NCBI GenBank assembly: GCA_900317715.1
Contig: ONHS01000011.1
Coordinates: 1-46,468 of the forward strand
Length of the DNA: 46,468 nt
DNA from: an uncultured Bacteroidales bacterium
GTDB taxonomy: Bacteria > Bacteroidota > Bacteroidia > Bacteroidales > WCHB1-69
Direction: 5' to 3'
Below, in pieces: positions 1 through 8,610 of the stretch. Each line of letters opens with the position of its first letter. The stretch's first letter is position 1. The notes under the pieces were generated by a model. The model searched no databases. It had not been told where the DNA came from and saw only the letters and a list, made by a program, of their open reading frames with translations. Both the position numbers and the translations under genes were made by a program.

Positions 1-773
1 CCTCATCGCTTGCGAATCTCAAAATTTTAACTTGAGTATTTGCTACATTCTTTCATTCTTTCAATGAACATCCCCCTGTTGACAACCCCTCTCTTTCGTT
101 CGTCCCATATCGTCGTCGTTTGGGATTGCAAAAATAGTATTTTTCCATTACACGCATCACACTCAACGCACTTTTTTTTATTTTTTTTGCATTTTTTTGC
201 TATCTTACTGTGTATCAGTGAAATAAAATTGCATTTTTCCTGAAAAAACACCCCGGAAATGGCCGTTTTTACCTCTTTTTCACCCCTCTCCGGGGTGCCG
301 GAAAGGGAAATTTTCGCAGATTTTCGGAAAAATGCCGCAAAAATCGAATTTCGGGAACCCGAAATCAGTGTGAAAAAATGCGGTTTTTACTATATCTTAT
401 TGATATTTCGAATTTTATATTTTTTCACCCTTTTTATATGTCTGATAATCAGATATATAAATATAAATAATATGAACATTGTTTTGTTAACTTAGCAATA
501 CAATATAATATATATACAATATTTACTAAATTTAAGCAATTATGTTTATTGTTATTCTCCATTCTTTCTACATCCTATCCGCGCATATCATACGCTAATT
601 ATTGCGACATGAGACTCCACTATTCACTGAGATGAGCGAAACAATCCTCCCCGCTCTTATTGACACATCCTATACTAAAACAAATTATATACTTGAAAAT
701 CAGAATATTACAATTCAATCTCATGGGATGAAAAATAATTTTCAAAAGCAGTCTGTTGAAAAGGAAAAAAGTG
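1..773. other. AT-rich intergenic region, no gene recognised
   Basis: No reading frame here has family resemblance or Bacteroidetes-like start context; the short frames of 60-78 codons are low-complexity, Phe/Lys-rich translations of T-runs. Visible structure: an 8-bp inverted repeat CACCCCGG (249-256) with CCGGGGTG (290-297), and the small palindrome TTTCGGGAACCCGAAA (349-364), which could be 3' hairpins of a gene left of the window or leader structure. 400-560 is very AT-rich. I looked for DnaA boxes (TTATCCACA-like), because rpmH can lie near the origin, and found none, so no origin is called. Confidence 0.6.
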
Positions 774-781
774 TATTTTTG
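774..781 (+). promoter_or_regulatory. Bacteroidetes -7 element for rpmH
   Basis: TATTTTTG fits TAnnTTTG exactly and lies 36 nt before the rpmH ATG. A TTG at 756-758 may be the -33 part, although the spacing is a little short. Confidence 0.6.
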
Positions 782-817
782 CAGCCTTAAAAAAGTAAGT
801 ACAAAAGCTATAATAAA

Positions 818-976
818 ATGAAAAGAACATTTCAACCCTCAAACACGAGACGCAGACATAAACACGGCTTCAGAGAGAGAATGTCAACGGCCAACGGTCG
901 CAGAGTGTTAGCTGCACGCAGAGCTAAAGGCAGAAAGAAACTCACCGTGTCAGATGAAAGTCTGGGTAGAAAATAA
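818..976 (+). CDS. rpmH: 50S ribosomal protein L34
   Basis: The 52-residue product starts [20 protein letters not shown] and ends in SLGRK. It has the basic signature of L34, including the [11 protein letters not shown] and NGRRVLxxRRxKGRKxLTVS blocks. L34 is a small, Arg/Lys-rich protein of the large ribosomal subunit that binds 23S rRNA. Length is normal for Bacteroidetes, where the protein carries a few extra C-terminal residues. It has its own promoter at 774-781 and a hairpin with T-run at 1003-1030, so it is probably monocistronic. Identification is secure. Confidence 0.97.
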   Translation: MKRTFQPSNTRRRHKHGFRERMSTANGRRVLAARRAKGRKKLTVSDESLGRK

Positions 977-1002
977 TCCGAAAAATTCTGGATTATTATG
1001 AG

Positions 1003-1030
1003 AAAAAGAAGGCATTGGTCTTCTTTTTTT
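1003..1030 (+). terminator. Rho-independent terminator after rpmH
   Basis: AAAAAGAAG (1003-1011) can pair with CTTCTTTTT (1020-1028) around an 8-nt loop, and the 3' arm runs into a T tract. The stem is AT-rich, so it is a modest terminator. Confidence 0.55.
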
Positions 1031-1032
1031 TG

Positions 1033-1040
1033 TATTTTCG
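1033..1040 (+). promoter_or_regulatory. Probable -7 element for the surA-moxR-kinase operon
   Basis: TATTTTCG differs from TAnnTTTG at one position. It lies 35 nt upstream of the surA start and just after the rpmH terminator. Confidence 0.45.
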
Positions 1041-1075
1041 CCATTTTATTTTTTTAGCGAAAAAACGACAAGAAA

Positions 1076-2425
1076 ATGAAAAGAATAGTACTGAGCGTAT
1101 GCCTGTTAGGGGCACTTTTATGCGGTTACGCACAAGGTGGAGGCACTTCGATCGACGGTATTGTGGCTGTCATCGGCAAATCCATCATCATGCGTTCCGA
1201 TCTGGAAAAGCACTATAAGGACTACACCGCTCAGTTTCGCACCGTGGAGGATCCAGACGAAATCTACTGTACCATCCTGGAGAACTTGGTATTTAACAAG
1301 TTAATGGTTAACCAAGCAGAACTGGACAGTATCGACGTGTCTGACGAAGAGATCGACTACCGACTGAACACGCGTATCCAGTACTTCTTGCAGCAAACAG
1401 GCGGAGACGTGAAGTACATTGAGAATTACTTCAACAAGTCCATGGCGGAGATCAAGAAGGACATGCGCGAGTTGATGTACGAACAAGCTTTGATAGAGCA
1501 GGTTCAGTCAAACATCACCGGAAGCATTACGATTACGCCTTCGGAGGTGAACCAATTTGCGTCGAAAATCAATCCCGATAGCATGCCCCTCGTGAGCACC
1601 ACCTACCAATTCGGCGAGATTGTGAAGATTCCTCCCGTAAGCGACGAAGAGGTGGAAGCGGTGAAAGATCGGCTGACGCAATATCGCGAGCGCATCCTTC
1701 GTGGCGAAAAGATCGGTGCGTTGGCGCGCCTCTACTCCGACGACCCCGGCAGTGCATCAAAAGGCGGTGACTTGGGCTTTGTGGAACGTGGATCACTCTA
1801 CCCTGAATTCGAGGCGGTAGCTTTCAACCTGAAATCAGGCGAGGTCTCACAAATCGTGAAGACCCAAGCCGGCTATCACATCATTCAACTCATTGAACGC
1901 CGCGGCGAATCCATTCGCGTGGCGCACATTCTCATTCAACCGAAACCTTCTACAGACGAGCAAGTTAAAGCCATCGTTTACTTAGACAGTGTGCGAAACA
2001 TTATCATTGACGAGAAGCTCACCATTGAGGAAGCCGCTAAAAGGTACTCCGAGGGTCCCACTCGTTTGAACGGCGGTATGGTGATCAATCCATACAACAG
2101 CTCTCTCAATTTCGACCGTCAAACGATGGACGACGCCACCTTCACCACAATCAACAAGCTGATTCCCGGTGAATATTCCGAATGCGTGCCGTTTGTGAAC
2201 GACGACGGCGTGATGGCCTACCGACTGCTGTACCTGAAAGAGAAAGTGGCTGAGCACAAAGCCAATCTGGTGGAAGACTACGACATGATCAAGAATGCGG
2301 CTTTGGAACAGAAGAAGTACGAAGCCATGGAAAAATGGGTGCTTGAAAAGGTAAAAGTGACGAATATTAAAATTTCTGAACAATATAAATACTGTCCTTT
2401 CGTTACGAAATGGCAAATCCCATAA
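1076..2425 (+). CDS. surA: SurA-like periplasmic peptidyl-prolyl isomerase/chaperone
   Basis: A 449-residue exported protein with a signal peptide (residues 1-19, ending GYAQ) and a SurA N-terminal chaperone region beginning DGIVAVIGKSIIMRSDLEKH. Two parvulin (PpiC/rotamase) domains follow at about 165-280 and 285-385. The first carries the parvulin core pattern ARLYSDDPGSASKGGDLGFV and GYHIIQLIERR; the second (VAHILIQPKP...) is more divergent and may be a non-catalytic chaperone module, as in E. coli SurA. The family escorts outer-membrane beta-barrel proteins across the periplasm. The gene overlaps or abuts moxR downstream, giving a three-gene run with a histidine kinase. Family assignment is firm; the symbol is by similarity of architecture. 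Confidence 0.88.
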   Translation: MKRIVLSVCLLGALLCGYAQGGGTSIDGIVAVIGKSIIMRSDLEKHYKDYTAQFRTVEDPDEIYCTILENLVFNKLMVNQAELDSIDVSDEEIDYRLNTRIQYFLQQTGGDVKYIENYFNKSMAEIKKDMRELMYEQALIEQVQSNITGSITITPSEVNQFASKINPDSMPLVSTTYQFGEIVKIPPVSDEEVEAVKDRLTQYRERILRGEKIGALARLYSDDPGSASKGGDLGFVERGSLYPEFEAVAFNLKSGEVSQIVKTQAGYHIIQLIERRGESIRVAHILIQPKPSTDEQVKAIVYLDSVRNIIIDEKLTIEEAAKRYSEGPTRLNGGMVINPYNSSLNFDRQTMDDATFTTINKLIPGEYSECVPFVNDDGVMAYRLLYLKEKVAEHKANLVEDYDMIKNAALEQKKYEAMEKWVLEKVKVTNIKISEQYKYCPFVTKWQIP

Positions 2426-2439
2426 ATAGAATACAAGAT

Positions 2440-3426
2440 ATGGATTTAGAAAATAAAACTGACATTGAAGCGATAGAATCGTTTGTCGCAAAATATAAGA
2501 CTCTACGTGAAGAGATTGCGAAAGTGATTGTAGGGCAGGACGAGGTGGTGAAGAATGTGTTGATGGCCATGTTTAGCCGTAGCCACGCGCTGCTCATCGG
2601 TGTACCTGGTTTGGCTAAGACATTGATGATCACCACAATCGCAAAAGCAGTGGATATGACCTACAACCGTATCCAGTTTACGCCTGACCTTATGCCTTCT
2701 GACATCATGGGTGCCGAGATTCTGGACGACAATCGCAACTTCAAGTTCGTGAAAGGTCCCATCTTCGCTAACATTGTCTTGGCCGATGAGATCAACCGTA
2801 CGCCGCCCAAAACGCAATCCGCCCTTTTGGAGGCCATGCAGGAGCGTTCCGTCAGTATGAACGGTACCACCTACGACTTGCCGAATCCGTTCTTCGTTTT
2901 GGCTACTCAAAACCCTATTGAACAGGAAGGTACGTATCCGCTGCCCGAAGCACAACAAGACCGTTTCATGTTCAACATCATGTTGGACTACCCGAGCACA
3001 ACGGAAGAGGTGGAGATTGTGAAGCGGACCATCCACGGCGATATGGCAGAGCCGCAGCGCGTGCTCACCGTCGAAGAGATTGTATTCTACCAGAAATTGC
3101 TGCAAAAAGTGCCCGTACCGGAGAACGTTTATCGTTATGCGGTGAACCTTTCCACGTTGACTCGTCCCGGAACGCCTAAAGCACACGCTTGGGCCAACGA
3201 CTATCTGTCATGGGGTGCCGGTCCGCGTGCATCACAGTTCCTCATCATCGGCGCACGCACGCATGCCGTGCTTAACGGGAAATATTCTCCCGACATTGAG
3301 GATGTCAGAGCCGTTGCTTACAACATCCTTCGTCACAGAATCATCAAAAACTACAAAGCTGAAGCAGAAGGCATCACGATTGAGCAGATCATCGACAAGC
3401 TTTTGTCTGCCGCCGACACCCAATAA
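2440..3426 (+). CDS. MoxR family AAA+ ATPase
   Basis: A 328-residue AAA+ ATPase of the MoxR class. Visible are Walker A GVPGLAKT (residues 54-61), Walker B IVLADEIN (112-119), the MoxR-typical RTPPKTQSALLEAMQE and sensor 1 FVLATQNPIEQEGTYPLPEAQQDRF. MoxR ATPases act as chaperones that insert metal or assemble protein complexes, often together with VWA-domain proteins; no VWA gene is present here. An upstream ATG at 2410 would overlap surA by 16 nt; I prefer the ATG at 2440, which lies after the surA stop (2425), but 2410 is possible. The kinase gene begins 2 nt after this stop, so the genes are almost certainly cotranscribed. Confidence 0.92.
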   Translation: MDLENKTDIEAIESFVAKYKTLREEIAKVIVGQDEVVKNVLMAMFSRSHALLIGVPGLAKTLMITTIAKAVDMTYNRIQFTPDLMPSDIMGAEILDDNRNFKFVKGPIFANIVLADEINRTPPKTQSALLEAMQERSVSMNGTTYDLPNPFFVLATQNPIEQEGTYPLPEAQQDRFMFNIMLDYPSTTEEVEIVKRTIHGDMAEPQRVLTVEEIVFYQKLLQKVPVPENVYRYAVNLSTLTRPGTPKAHAWANDYLSWGAGPRASQFLIIGARTHAVLNGKYSPDIEDVRAVAYNILRHRIIKNYKAEAEGITIEQIIDKLLSAADTQ

Positions 3427-3428
3427 CG

Positions 3429-4928
3429 ATGAACAGACTTCGGAAACCGTTTTGGAAGTGGCTTCTATTTGCTTCCGCAGCGGTGATTTTCACAATCATC
3501 ATCATCTATTCCAACCGATTGATCAAGAAAATCGCCCAGGAAGAGCGCCAACGTATTGAGATTTGGGCGGGTGCTATCACGTATAAAACCCAAATCATCA
3601 ATGAAACAGAACGATTTTTCGATTCCATTCGTATAGAAGAAGGCAATCAGGCGGCCATTTTCGCCAAAGCGGTGAAAAAGGTGGCCGAAGCCTCTCTTTC
3701 GGAAGATATCACCTTTTATCAGGACATTATTTCGGCCAACAAGACCGTCCCGACTATTATTGCCCGGCCAAACGGGGATATTGACGCTGCCATTAACGTC
3801 CCGGACAACATTCTGACGATGCACAACATCAGCGAAATGGGGGATGGCATCTTGGAATATGACAGCATCAAACTCTCTTATTATCATCGGGATTATGTGA
3901 TGATTTATTACAAAAACTCCCGTATTTACGGCGATTTCCGGGAGATGATCGACAATCTTCTGGAGTCGTTCTTCCAAGAAACCGTCATCAACTCAGCCTC
4001 CGTTCCCGTCATCATCACCGACAGCACCCAAATCAACGTGATAGCTGCGGGCAACATCGACTCGACGGTCATCAACGCCCCGTTTAAGGTGAACGCTCGG
4101 TTGGAGAAGATGCGTGAGGAGAACGAGCCCATTGTCCTCGACTGGCTGGACCACGGCAAATGTTATGTATTTTATGAAGAATCATCCGTGCTGAAACAGC
4201 TCCGCCTCTTCCCCTACATTCAATGGGGTATTGTATTCGTTTTCATCCTTATTGCATACTTACTATTCAGTGTATCAAGGCGTTCAGAGGAAAACCGCGT
4301 ATGGGTGGGCATGTCGAAGGAGACGGCGCACCAGTTGGGAACCCCCATCTCCTCCCTTATGGCTTGGACGGAATTACTGAAAGAGATGCCTGTGGATCCC
4401 TCCATTCCCACGGAAATCGGTAAGGATGTACATCGGTTGGAGACCATCGCGCAACGGTTCTCCAAAATCGGGTCCGTTCCTGTGCTGGAAGACACCGACA
4501 TCGTGCCCATCATCGATGATTTCACCAACTATTTGCAGACGCGCATCTCCTCCATGGTGAAAATCCACTTCGAAAAACCCGACCATCCCATCGTTTTGCC
4601 TTTAAACCAGCAACTTTTCGAATGGGTGATTGAGAATTTATGCAAAAACTCCGCTGATGCGATGAACGGGAAGGGCGACATCACCATTTCCATCACCGAA
4701 GAGAAAAACAAAGTTTATATTGATGTGACCGATACGGGAAAGGGAATTCCTCCGAAGATGCAACGACGCATTTTCTCTCCCGGCTACACCTCCAAGAGTC
4801 GCGGCTGGGGTTTGGGATTGACCTTGGCCAAACGCATCATCCAAAACTACCACAAAGGCAAACTGTTCGTGAAATCCTCTGTCATTGACCAAGGCACCAC
4901 GATGCGGATTCAGCTGAAAGCGAAATAG
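3429..4928 (+). CDS. Membrane-bound sensor histidine kinase
   Basis: A 499-residue two-component kinase. Transmembrane segments lie at about 10-27 and 263-282, framing a ~230-residue extracytoplasmic sensor region with no motif I recognise. The H-box is MSKETAHQLGTPISSL with phospho-acceptor His301, followed by the N box (ENLCKNSADAMNG, about 397-409), G1 (DTGKGIP) and G2 (GWGLGLTLAKR). All ATP-binding boxes look intact. No response regulator lies nearby, so it is an orphan kinase here. It is cotranscribed with moxR and surA, which suggests a cell-envelope signal, but that is inference from context. It ends 7 nt before a convergent lipoprotein gene. Confidence 0.93.
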   Translation: MNRLRKPFWKWLLFASAAVIFTIIIIYSNRLIKKIAQEERQRIEIWAGAITYKTQIINETERFFDSIRIEEGNQAAIFAKAVKKVAEASLSEDITFYQDIISANKTVPTIIARPNGDIDAAINVPDNILTMHNISEMGDGILEYDSIKLSYYHRDYVMIYYKNSRIYGDFREMIDNLLESFFQETVINSASVPVIITDSTQINVIAAGNIDSTVINAPFKVNARLEKMREENEPIVLDWLDHGKCYVFYEESSVLKQLRLFPYIQWGIVFVFILIAYLLFSVSRRSEENRVWVGMSKETAHQLGTPISSLMAWTELLKEMPVDPSIPTEIGKDVHRLETIAQRFSKIGSVPVLEDTDIVPIIDDFTNYLQTRISSMVKIHFEKPDHPIVLPLNQQLFEWVIENLCKNSADAMNGKGDITISITEEKNKVYIDVTDTGKGIPPKMQRRIFSPGYTSKSRGWGLGLTLAKRIIQNYHKGKLFVKSSVIDQGTTMRIQLKAK

Positions 4929-4935
4929 TGGGCTG

Positions 4936-5832
4936 TTAATACAAATATTGGTAGGAGTACAGGAGCGTGCTATCCATCAATCCCGTCTTGTGATTGATAA
5001 AAGTCGTATATACTTTCGTCGGCGTTTTCTTATAATATTCATAACCGTAGGTGAAAGAATCCGAATGGGAATGCACATCATATTCATCTGTCACGAAAAC
5101 ACTTACAACATTATTCTTGCTACAGAAAAGGTAGGAAGGGTTATCGTTTAACAATTGCCGTTCAGGGAAGAGAATGAAAAATCCGTTAAAAGGATTGACA
5201 CCTTGGTCATACACGTATGTAAAGGTTAGCTTTTGAATACTGTCTGGACGAGTCAAGTGCATTTTCATATATTGAACATTATCTCCGTCCCAAATGAAAT
5301 CTATTTCCGCTTTAGAATAATTGTAATCCTCTCTTTTACTGCCATTGTCGGGATTGATGGTCTTCAGCACTTTATCATTTGCTGGAAGAAAGAAGTTCAT
5401 AGGAACACCAGGAACGAAATTTTTAGCAAACAAATCCTTGATGATGGAGATATGTGTCACTTTTTTCTTCTCATACGTGAACGTATAGGTCTCCACTTTA
5501 TGACTTCCGTCGTATGTGTTGATGGTGGTCAGTTGGTCCCCATCATAAAGGAATTCGGAGTATTGTTCGCCCATTTCGATGCGGGAAAGGTGTTTTCCGT
5601 CATAAATATAGTTTTGAGAATAGTCTAAATTGCCGCTTTTGCGATAGTAGTCGATTCTTTTGAGCATAACGTCGTCCCAGAGCCAATGTTCCTTCATGTA
5701 GCGACCGTCCGATTCGTCATATATCTTTTCGATTTTGGATTTCGGATTATATTCTCCCAATTTATCTTTTTGGCAGGCATAAAACGCTGACAGCAACAGC
5801 AATCCAGCAAAAACGACAGCTAATTTCTTCAT
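4936..5832 (-). CDS. Lipoprotein, paralogue of the 11084-11944 protein
   Basis: A 298-residue predicted lipoprotein. The signal peptide ends in a lipobox at LLSAFYAC, with lipidated Cys20 followed by QKDK. The mature part opens YNPKSKIEKIYDESDGRYMKEHW and then shows WDD/IYDGKHLSRIE/FLYDGDQLTTINTYD units, loosely periodic beta-rich stretches like YD/RHS-type or DUF4595-like lipoproteins. The same opening (YNPSKKIQKIYTVEDGD) and the same units are in the protein at 11084-11944, so the two are paralogues about 5 kb apart. Function unknown; probably anchored to a membrane and surface or periplasm exposed. Its -7 element (5892-5899) is divergent to that of the C69 peptidase. Confidence 0.85.
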   Translation of the reverse strand: MKKLAVVFAGLLLLSAFYACQKDKLGEYNPKSKIEKIYDESDGRYMKEHWLWDDVMLKRIDYYRKSGNLDYSQNYIYDGKHLSRIEMGEQYSEFLYDGDQLTTINTYDGSHKVETYTFTYEKKKVTHISIIKDLFAKNFVPGVPMNFFLPANDKVLKTINPDNGSKREDYNYSKAEIDFIWDGDNVQYMKMHLTRPDSIQKLTFTYVYDQGVNPFNGFFILFPERQLLNDNPSYLFCSKNNVVSVFVTDEYDVHSHSDSFTYGYEYYKKTPTKVYTTFINHKTGLMDSTLLYSYQYLY

Positions 5833-5891
5833 AATGAATATGTTTAAGTTTTTCAGTACACTTTTATCAAAAAATTCGCATTATTTGGGCG

Positions 5892-5899
5892 CAAAAATA
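5892..5899 (-). promoter_or_regulatory. -7 element for the lipoprotein gene 4936-5832
   Basis: On the minus strand this reads TATTTTTG, an exact TAnnTTTG match. It gives a leader of about 55-60 nt and is back to back with the plus-strand promoter at 5934-5941. Confidence 0.6.
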
Positions 5900-5933
5900 C
5901 ACATATTTTTCATTTGCATATCATCAAAAAGTG

Positions 5934-5941
5934 TACTTTTG
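5934..5941 (+). promoter_or_regulatory. -7 element for the C69 dipeptidase gene
   Basis: TACTTTTG fits TAnnTTTG. It lies 43 nt before the ATG at 5985, and it rules out the in-frame GTG at 5931 as the translation start because that codon is inside the promoter region. Confidence 0.65.
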
Positions 5942-5984
5942 CCAATTGGTTGTTCAGACAATTGTATCATTAAAGTATCATATT

Positions 5985-7736
5985 ATGAAGAAGCATTTTA
6001 TTATGACCCTGATGTGCTGTCTGGTTGCGATAGGCAGTGCATTTGCATGTACGAACTTCATCGTCACGAAAGGTGCCAGCAAAGACGGTTCCTGTTTTCT
6101 TACGTATGCGGCTGACTCTCACGTACTTTACGGTGAGCTTTACTATCGTCCGGCCGCCAACTACCCTGCCGGTACGATGATGGATGTCATTGATTGGGAC
6201 TCGGGCAAAAAGCTCGGTCAGATTCCGCAAGTGGCTCACACCTATTCTGTTGTCGGCAACATGAACGAGTATCAGTTGGCCATTGGCGAAACGACTTACG
6301 GTGGTATTGAACCACTGGAGCAAGGTCAAGGAATGATTGACTACGGTTCTTTGATTTATATCACGTTGCAACGCGCGAAAAACGCGCGCGAAGCCATCAA
6401 AGTGATGTCGGAACTGATTGATGCCTACGGATATGCCAGCGAAGGCGAATCTTTCTCCATCGTAGATCCCAACGAAGCGTGGGTGATGGATTTGATTGGC
6501 AAAGGCGAAAAGATATTGGATGCCAAAGGTAAAGTGGTGAAAGGTTGGAGCAACGGTGCCGTTTGGGTGGCTCGTCGCGTTCCTGATGGTTACATCTGCG
6601 GTCACGCTAACCAATCACGCATCTCCACCTTCCCATTGCGTGATGGCAAAACCAGCATCACGAACAAAGAGTTAGACAAGATTTTCCTGCCGAGCATTGA
6701 AACGGTTTACGCTTCAGATGTCATCTCATTCGCTCGTTTGAAAGGTCTTTATCCCAAGGATCCGAAGCAGGCTCCCGATGCAGAATTCAGCTTCTGCGAC
6801 ACCTACAATCCCATCAATTTCGATGGTGCAAGATTCTGCGACGCACGCGTTTGGGCATTCTTCAATCATTGCAATCATGTGGAAATGGCTCAGTATGAAG
6901 ACTATGCACGTGGCGACAACCTCAAACACCGTCCCCCGCTTTGGATTAAACCCGCCAACAAAAACCTCATCGACGCACAGTTTATGATGGCCATGATGCG
7001 CGACCATTACGAAGGCACTTCCATGGATATGACCAAGGATCTCGGTGCCGGCCCTTACGCTTGTCCTTACCGTTGGCGTCCGATGACCTGGTCGGTGGAT
7101 GGCAAGAATTACATCCACGAGCGTGCTACTGCTACACAACAGACTGGTTTCGTGTTTGTTGCACAATGCCGTAGCTGGCTGCCCGACATGTTCGGTGGTA
7201 TTTACTGGTTCGGTGTGGATGATGCTGGTTCCAACTGCTTCGTCCCGATGTTCTGCGGTATCACTGAAATTCCGAAAGAGTTTGCAGAAGGCAACGGTTC
7301 CATGGTTGAGTACTCCCCGACTTCTGCGTTCTGGACATTCACCAAAGTCAGCAACTTTGTCTATACCCGTTACAACGACATGATCAAACATGTGAACGAG
7401 AAACAGGCGAAATGGGAAGGCCGATTTGTGAAAGATATCGACCAGATGACCACAAAGATGAGAGAATTGTGCACTCAGAATCCAGATGCTGCTCGTAAGC
7501 AACTCAACGCTTACTCCGCCCGCGCTTCACACGAAGTTTGTCAAGAGTGGAATCATCTTTTTGAATATCTGTTAGTGAAATATCACGATGGGAACATCAA
7601 GAAAGAGGAAAACGGAAAATTCCAAACCAATGGTGCGGAGAAACCGCAATGTGTATTTCCTGACCAGCCACGTTGGCCCGACAATTGGTACAGAATGATT
7701 GTTCGCGATTGCGGCAACAACATTCAAGCTAAATAA
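5985..7736 (+). CDS. Secreted C69 family dipeptidase
   Basis: A 583-residue N-terminal-nucleophile dipeptidase of MEROPS family C69 (PepD-like). The signal peptide ends ...AIGSAFA and cleavage would expose Cys22 in CTNFIVTKGAS, the nucleophile that must become N-terminal for activity. Downstream are family blocks such as TYGGIEPLEQGQGMIDYG, GESFSIVDPNEAWVMDL and GHANQSRISTFPL. C69 enzymes release amino acids from dipeptides; in this window it complements the S46 dipeptidyl-peptidase at 11972. The start at 5985 follows the promoter at 5934. A strong terminator follows at 7764-7798. Identification is firm; exact substrate range is not visible. Confidence 0.93.
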   Translation: MKKHFIMTLMCCLVAIGSAFACTNFIVTKGASKDGSCFLTYAADSHVLYGELYYRPAANYPAGTMMDVIDWDSGKKLGQIPQVAHTYSVVGNMNEYQLAIGETTYGGIEPLEQGQGMIDYGSLIYITLQRAKNAREAIKVMSELIDAYGYASEGESFSIVDPNEAWVMDLIGKGEKILDAKGKVVKGWSNGAVWVARRVPDGYICGHANQSRISTFPLRDGKTSITNKELDKIFLPSIETVYASDVISFARLKGLYPKDPKQAPDAEFSFCDTYNPINFDGARFCDARVWAFFNHCNHVEMAQYEDYARGDNLKHRPPLWIKPANKNLIDAQFMMAMMRDHYEGTSMDMTKDLGAGPYACPYRWRPMTWSVDGKNYIHERATATQQTGFVFVAQCRSWLPDMFGGIYWFGVDDAGSNCFVPMFCGITEIPKEFAEGNGSMVEYSPTSAFWTFTKVSNFVYTRYNDMIKHVNEKQAKWEGRFVKDIDQMTTKMRELCTQNPDAARKQLNAYSARASHEVCQEWNHLFEYLLVKYHDGNIKKEENGKFQTNGAEKPQCVFPDQPRWPDNWYRMIVRDCGNNIQAK

Positions 7737-7763
7737 CGGACTTTACGACAAATTTTTAAATTT

Positions 7764-7798
7764 AATCCGCATATCTTCGTGATATGCGGATTTTTTTT
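7764..7798 (+). terminator. Strong Rho-independent terminator after the C69 dipeptidase
   Basis: A perfect 12-bp stem AATCCGCATATC / GATATGCGGATT with a TTCGT loop, followed by a run of T's. Confidence 0.85.
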
Positions 7799-7805
7799 AT
7801 TTTTG
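7798..7805 (+). promoter_or_regulatory. -7 element driving the putative small RNA
   Basis: TATTTTTG (exact TAnnTTTG) starts on the last T of the preceding terminator's T-run. No obvious -33 TTTG is visible. Transcription would begin at about 7812, and no convincing coding sequence follows before the hairpin at 7918-7967. Confidence 0.4.
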
Positions 7806-7811
7806 CACCGC

Positions 7812-7967
7812 TGTTAGGCCGAGAGGCGCTCAGCATTTTATTATAGAAAGCGCATTTTCGCTAAGCCGTCAGTGTGAACTTGGACAATTCACTAATGTAT
7901 GCACGGAAGTCGAAAATGGAGCTAGCCTATTTATGTAGCTAATTGCCAAATAGGTGGGGCTCCTTTT
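7812..7967 (+). ncRNA. Candidate structured small RNA (about 155 nt)
   Basis: This gene-free stretch is bounded by a consensus -7 box on its left and an intrinsic-terminator-like hairpin on its right. Inside are short helices: GCGCT with AGCGC, the GTGAA/TTCAC hairpin, and the long 3' stem-loop. I do not recognise a known RNA family. It could instead be the structured leader of the downstream leucine-rich-repeat gene. Evidence is arrangement only. Confidence 0.35.
7918..7967 (+). terminator. Hairpin with T-run, possible terminator of the small RNA
   Basis: GGAGC-tag-CCTATTT (from 7918) pairs with AAATAGG-tgg-GGCTCC (to 7963), with a symmetric internal loop, and is followed by TTTT. It looks like a terminator reading left to right. 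Confidence 0.5.
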
Positions 7968-8106
7968 TCGTATCATGCATACATGGGAGTCCAAGCCCTA
8001 CACTGATGATGCGGAGAATGGTAGGCTCCACTTTCTATTATATACCATTTCCTTTGAGCCACGGAATAGAAAGATGCCAATGCGTATCACACGACAAACA
8101 ACAATT

Positions 8107-8610
8107 ATGGAATTATCGCCATACATTCAACATCATCCTGGTAAACGATATATCAAATTTCCAGAGAACGCCACGAGCATTGAGCCGTTAGGACTTGTGG
8201 GTGAGACCTTCCCTATCATTATCCTTCCCGAAGGTATCATCCATATCGGGCGCGCCGCTTTTTTAGCATCAAGAATGCAGGGCGTCTCCCTACCTGATTC
8301 GCTGAAGGTGATTGACGATGACGCTTTCTGCGGATGCACACGTCTGAATCATCTCTACTTGCCAAAGCATATTACACACATCGGCACACGGGCCTTCATG
8401 TGTTGTGATGAAATCAAAGAAATAGTCTTTCCTGAGATGGTGGAATACATTGGGAATGAAGCATTTGCATACTGCCGGCGTTTGAAGAAGGTCTTCTTGC
8501 ATGAAAAAACGACTTTAGGAGAAGATGTATTTATCGATAACCATCCTAAAATCAAGATTGAAAGATATCAAAATCGTAAAGATCTCCCGATACCCTATTG
8601 CTACTCCTGA
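8107..8610 (+). CDS. BspA-type leucine-rich-repeat protein
   Basis: With the ATG at 8107 the product has 167 residues. It contains BspA-like (LRR_5) repeats of the form IxxIGxxAFxxCxxLxxVxLPxxVxxI: IHIGRAAFLASRMQGVSLPD, IDDDAFCGCTRLNHLYLP, IGTRAFMCCDEIKEIVFP, IGNEAFAYCRRLKKVFL. I see no signal peptide, so a cytoplasmic place is likely unless the start is wrong. The frame stays open upstream to an ATG at 7954 (218 codons), but that start lies inside the 7918-7967 hairpin; 8074 is another candidate. The family mediates protein-protein contacts; its role here is unknown. Its stop overlaps the stop of convergent murF-alr by 10 nt. Confidence 0.75.
   Translation: MELSPYIQHHPGKRYIKFPENATSIEPLGLVGETFPIIILPEGIIHIGRAAFLASRMQGVSLPDSLKVIDDDAFCGCTRLNHLYLPKHITHIGTRAFMCCDEIKEIVFPEMVEYIGNEAFAYCRRLKKVFLHEKTTLGEDVFIDNHPKIKIERYQNRKDLPIPYCYS

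Noticed and set aside
602..790. 62-codon frame before rpmH
   Set aside because: It runs through the rpmH promoter, has no start context or family resemblance, and its composition is like the intergenic sequence.
1..817. Possible replication origin upstream of rpmH
   Set aside because: The region is AT-rich, but I found no DnaA-box cluster, and no dnaA or other origin-linked gene is in the window.
5931..5984. GTG at 5931 as the start of the C69 dipeptidase
   Set aside because: It overlaps the -7 element TACTTTTG; the signal peptide starts at the ATG at 5985.
7954..8106. Upstream start of the leucine-rich-repeat protein at 7954
   Set aside because: That ATG is inside the terminator-like hairpin 7918-7967, and the extra 51 residues do not look like LRR or a signal peptide.
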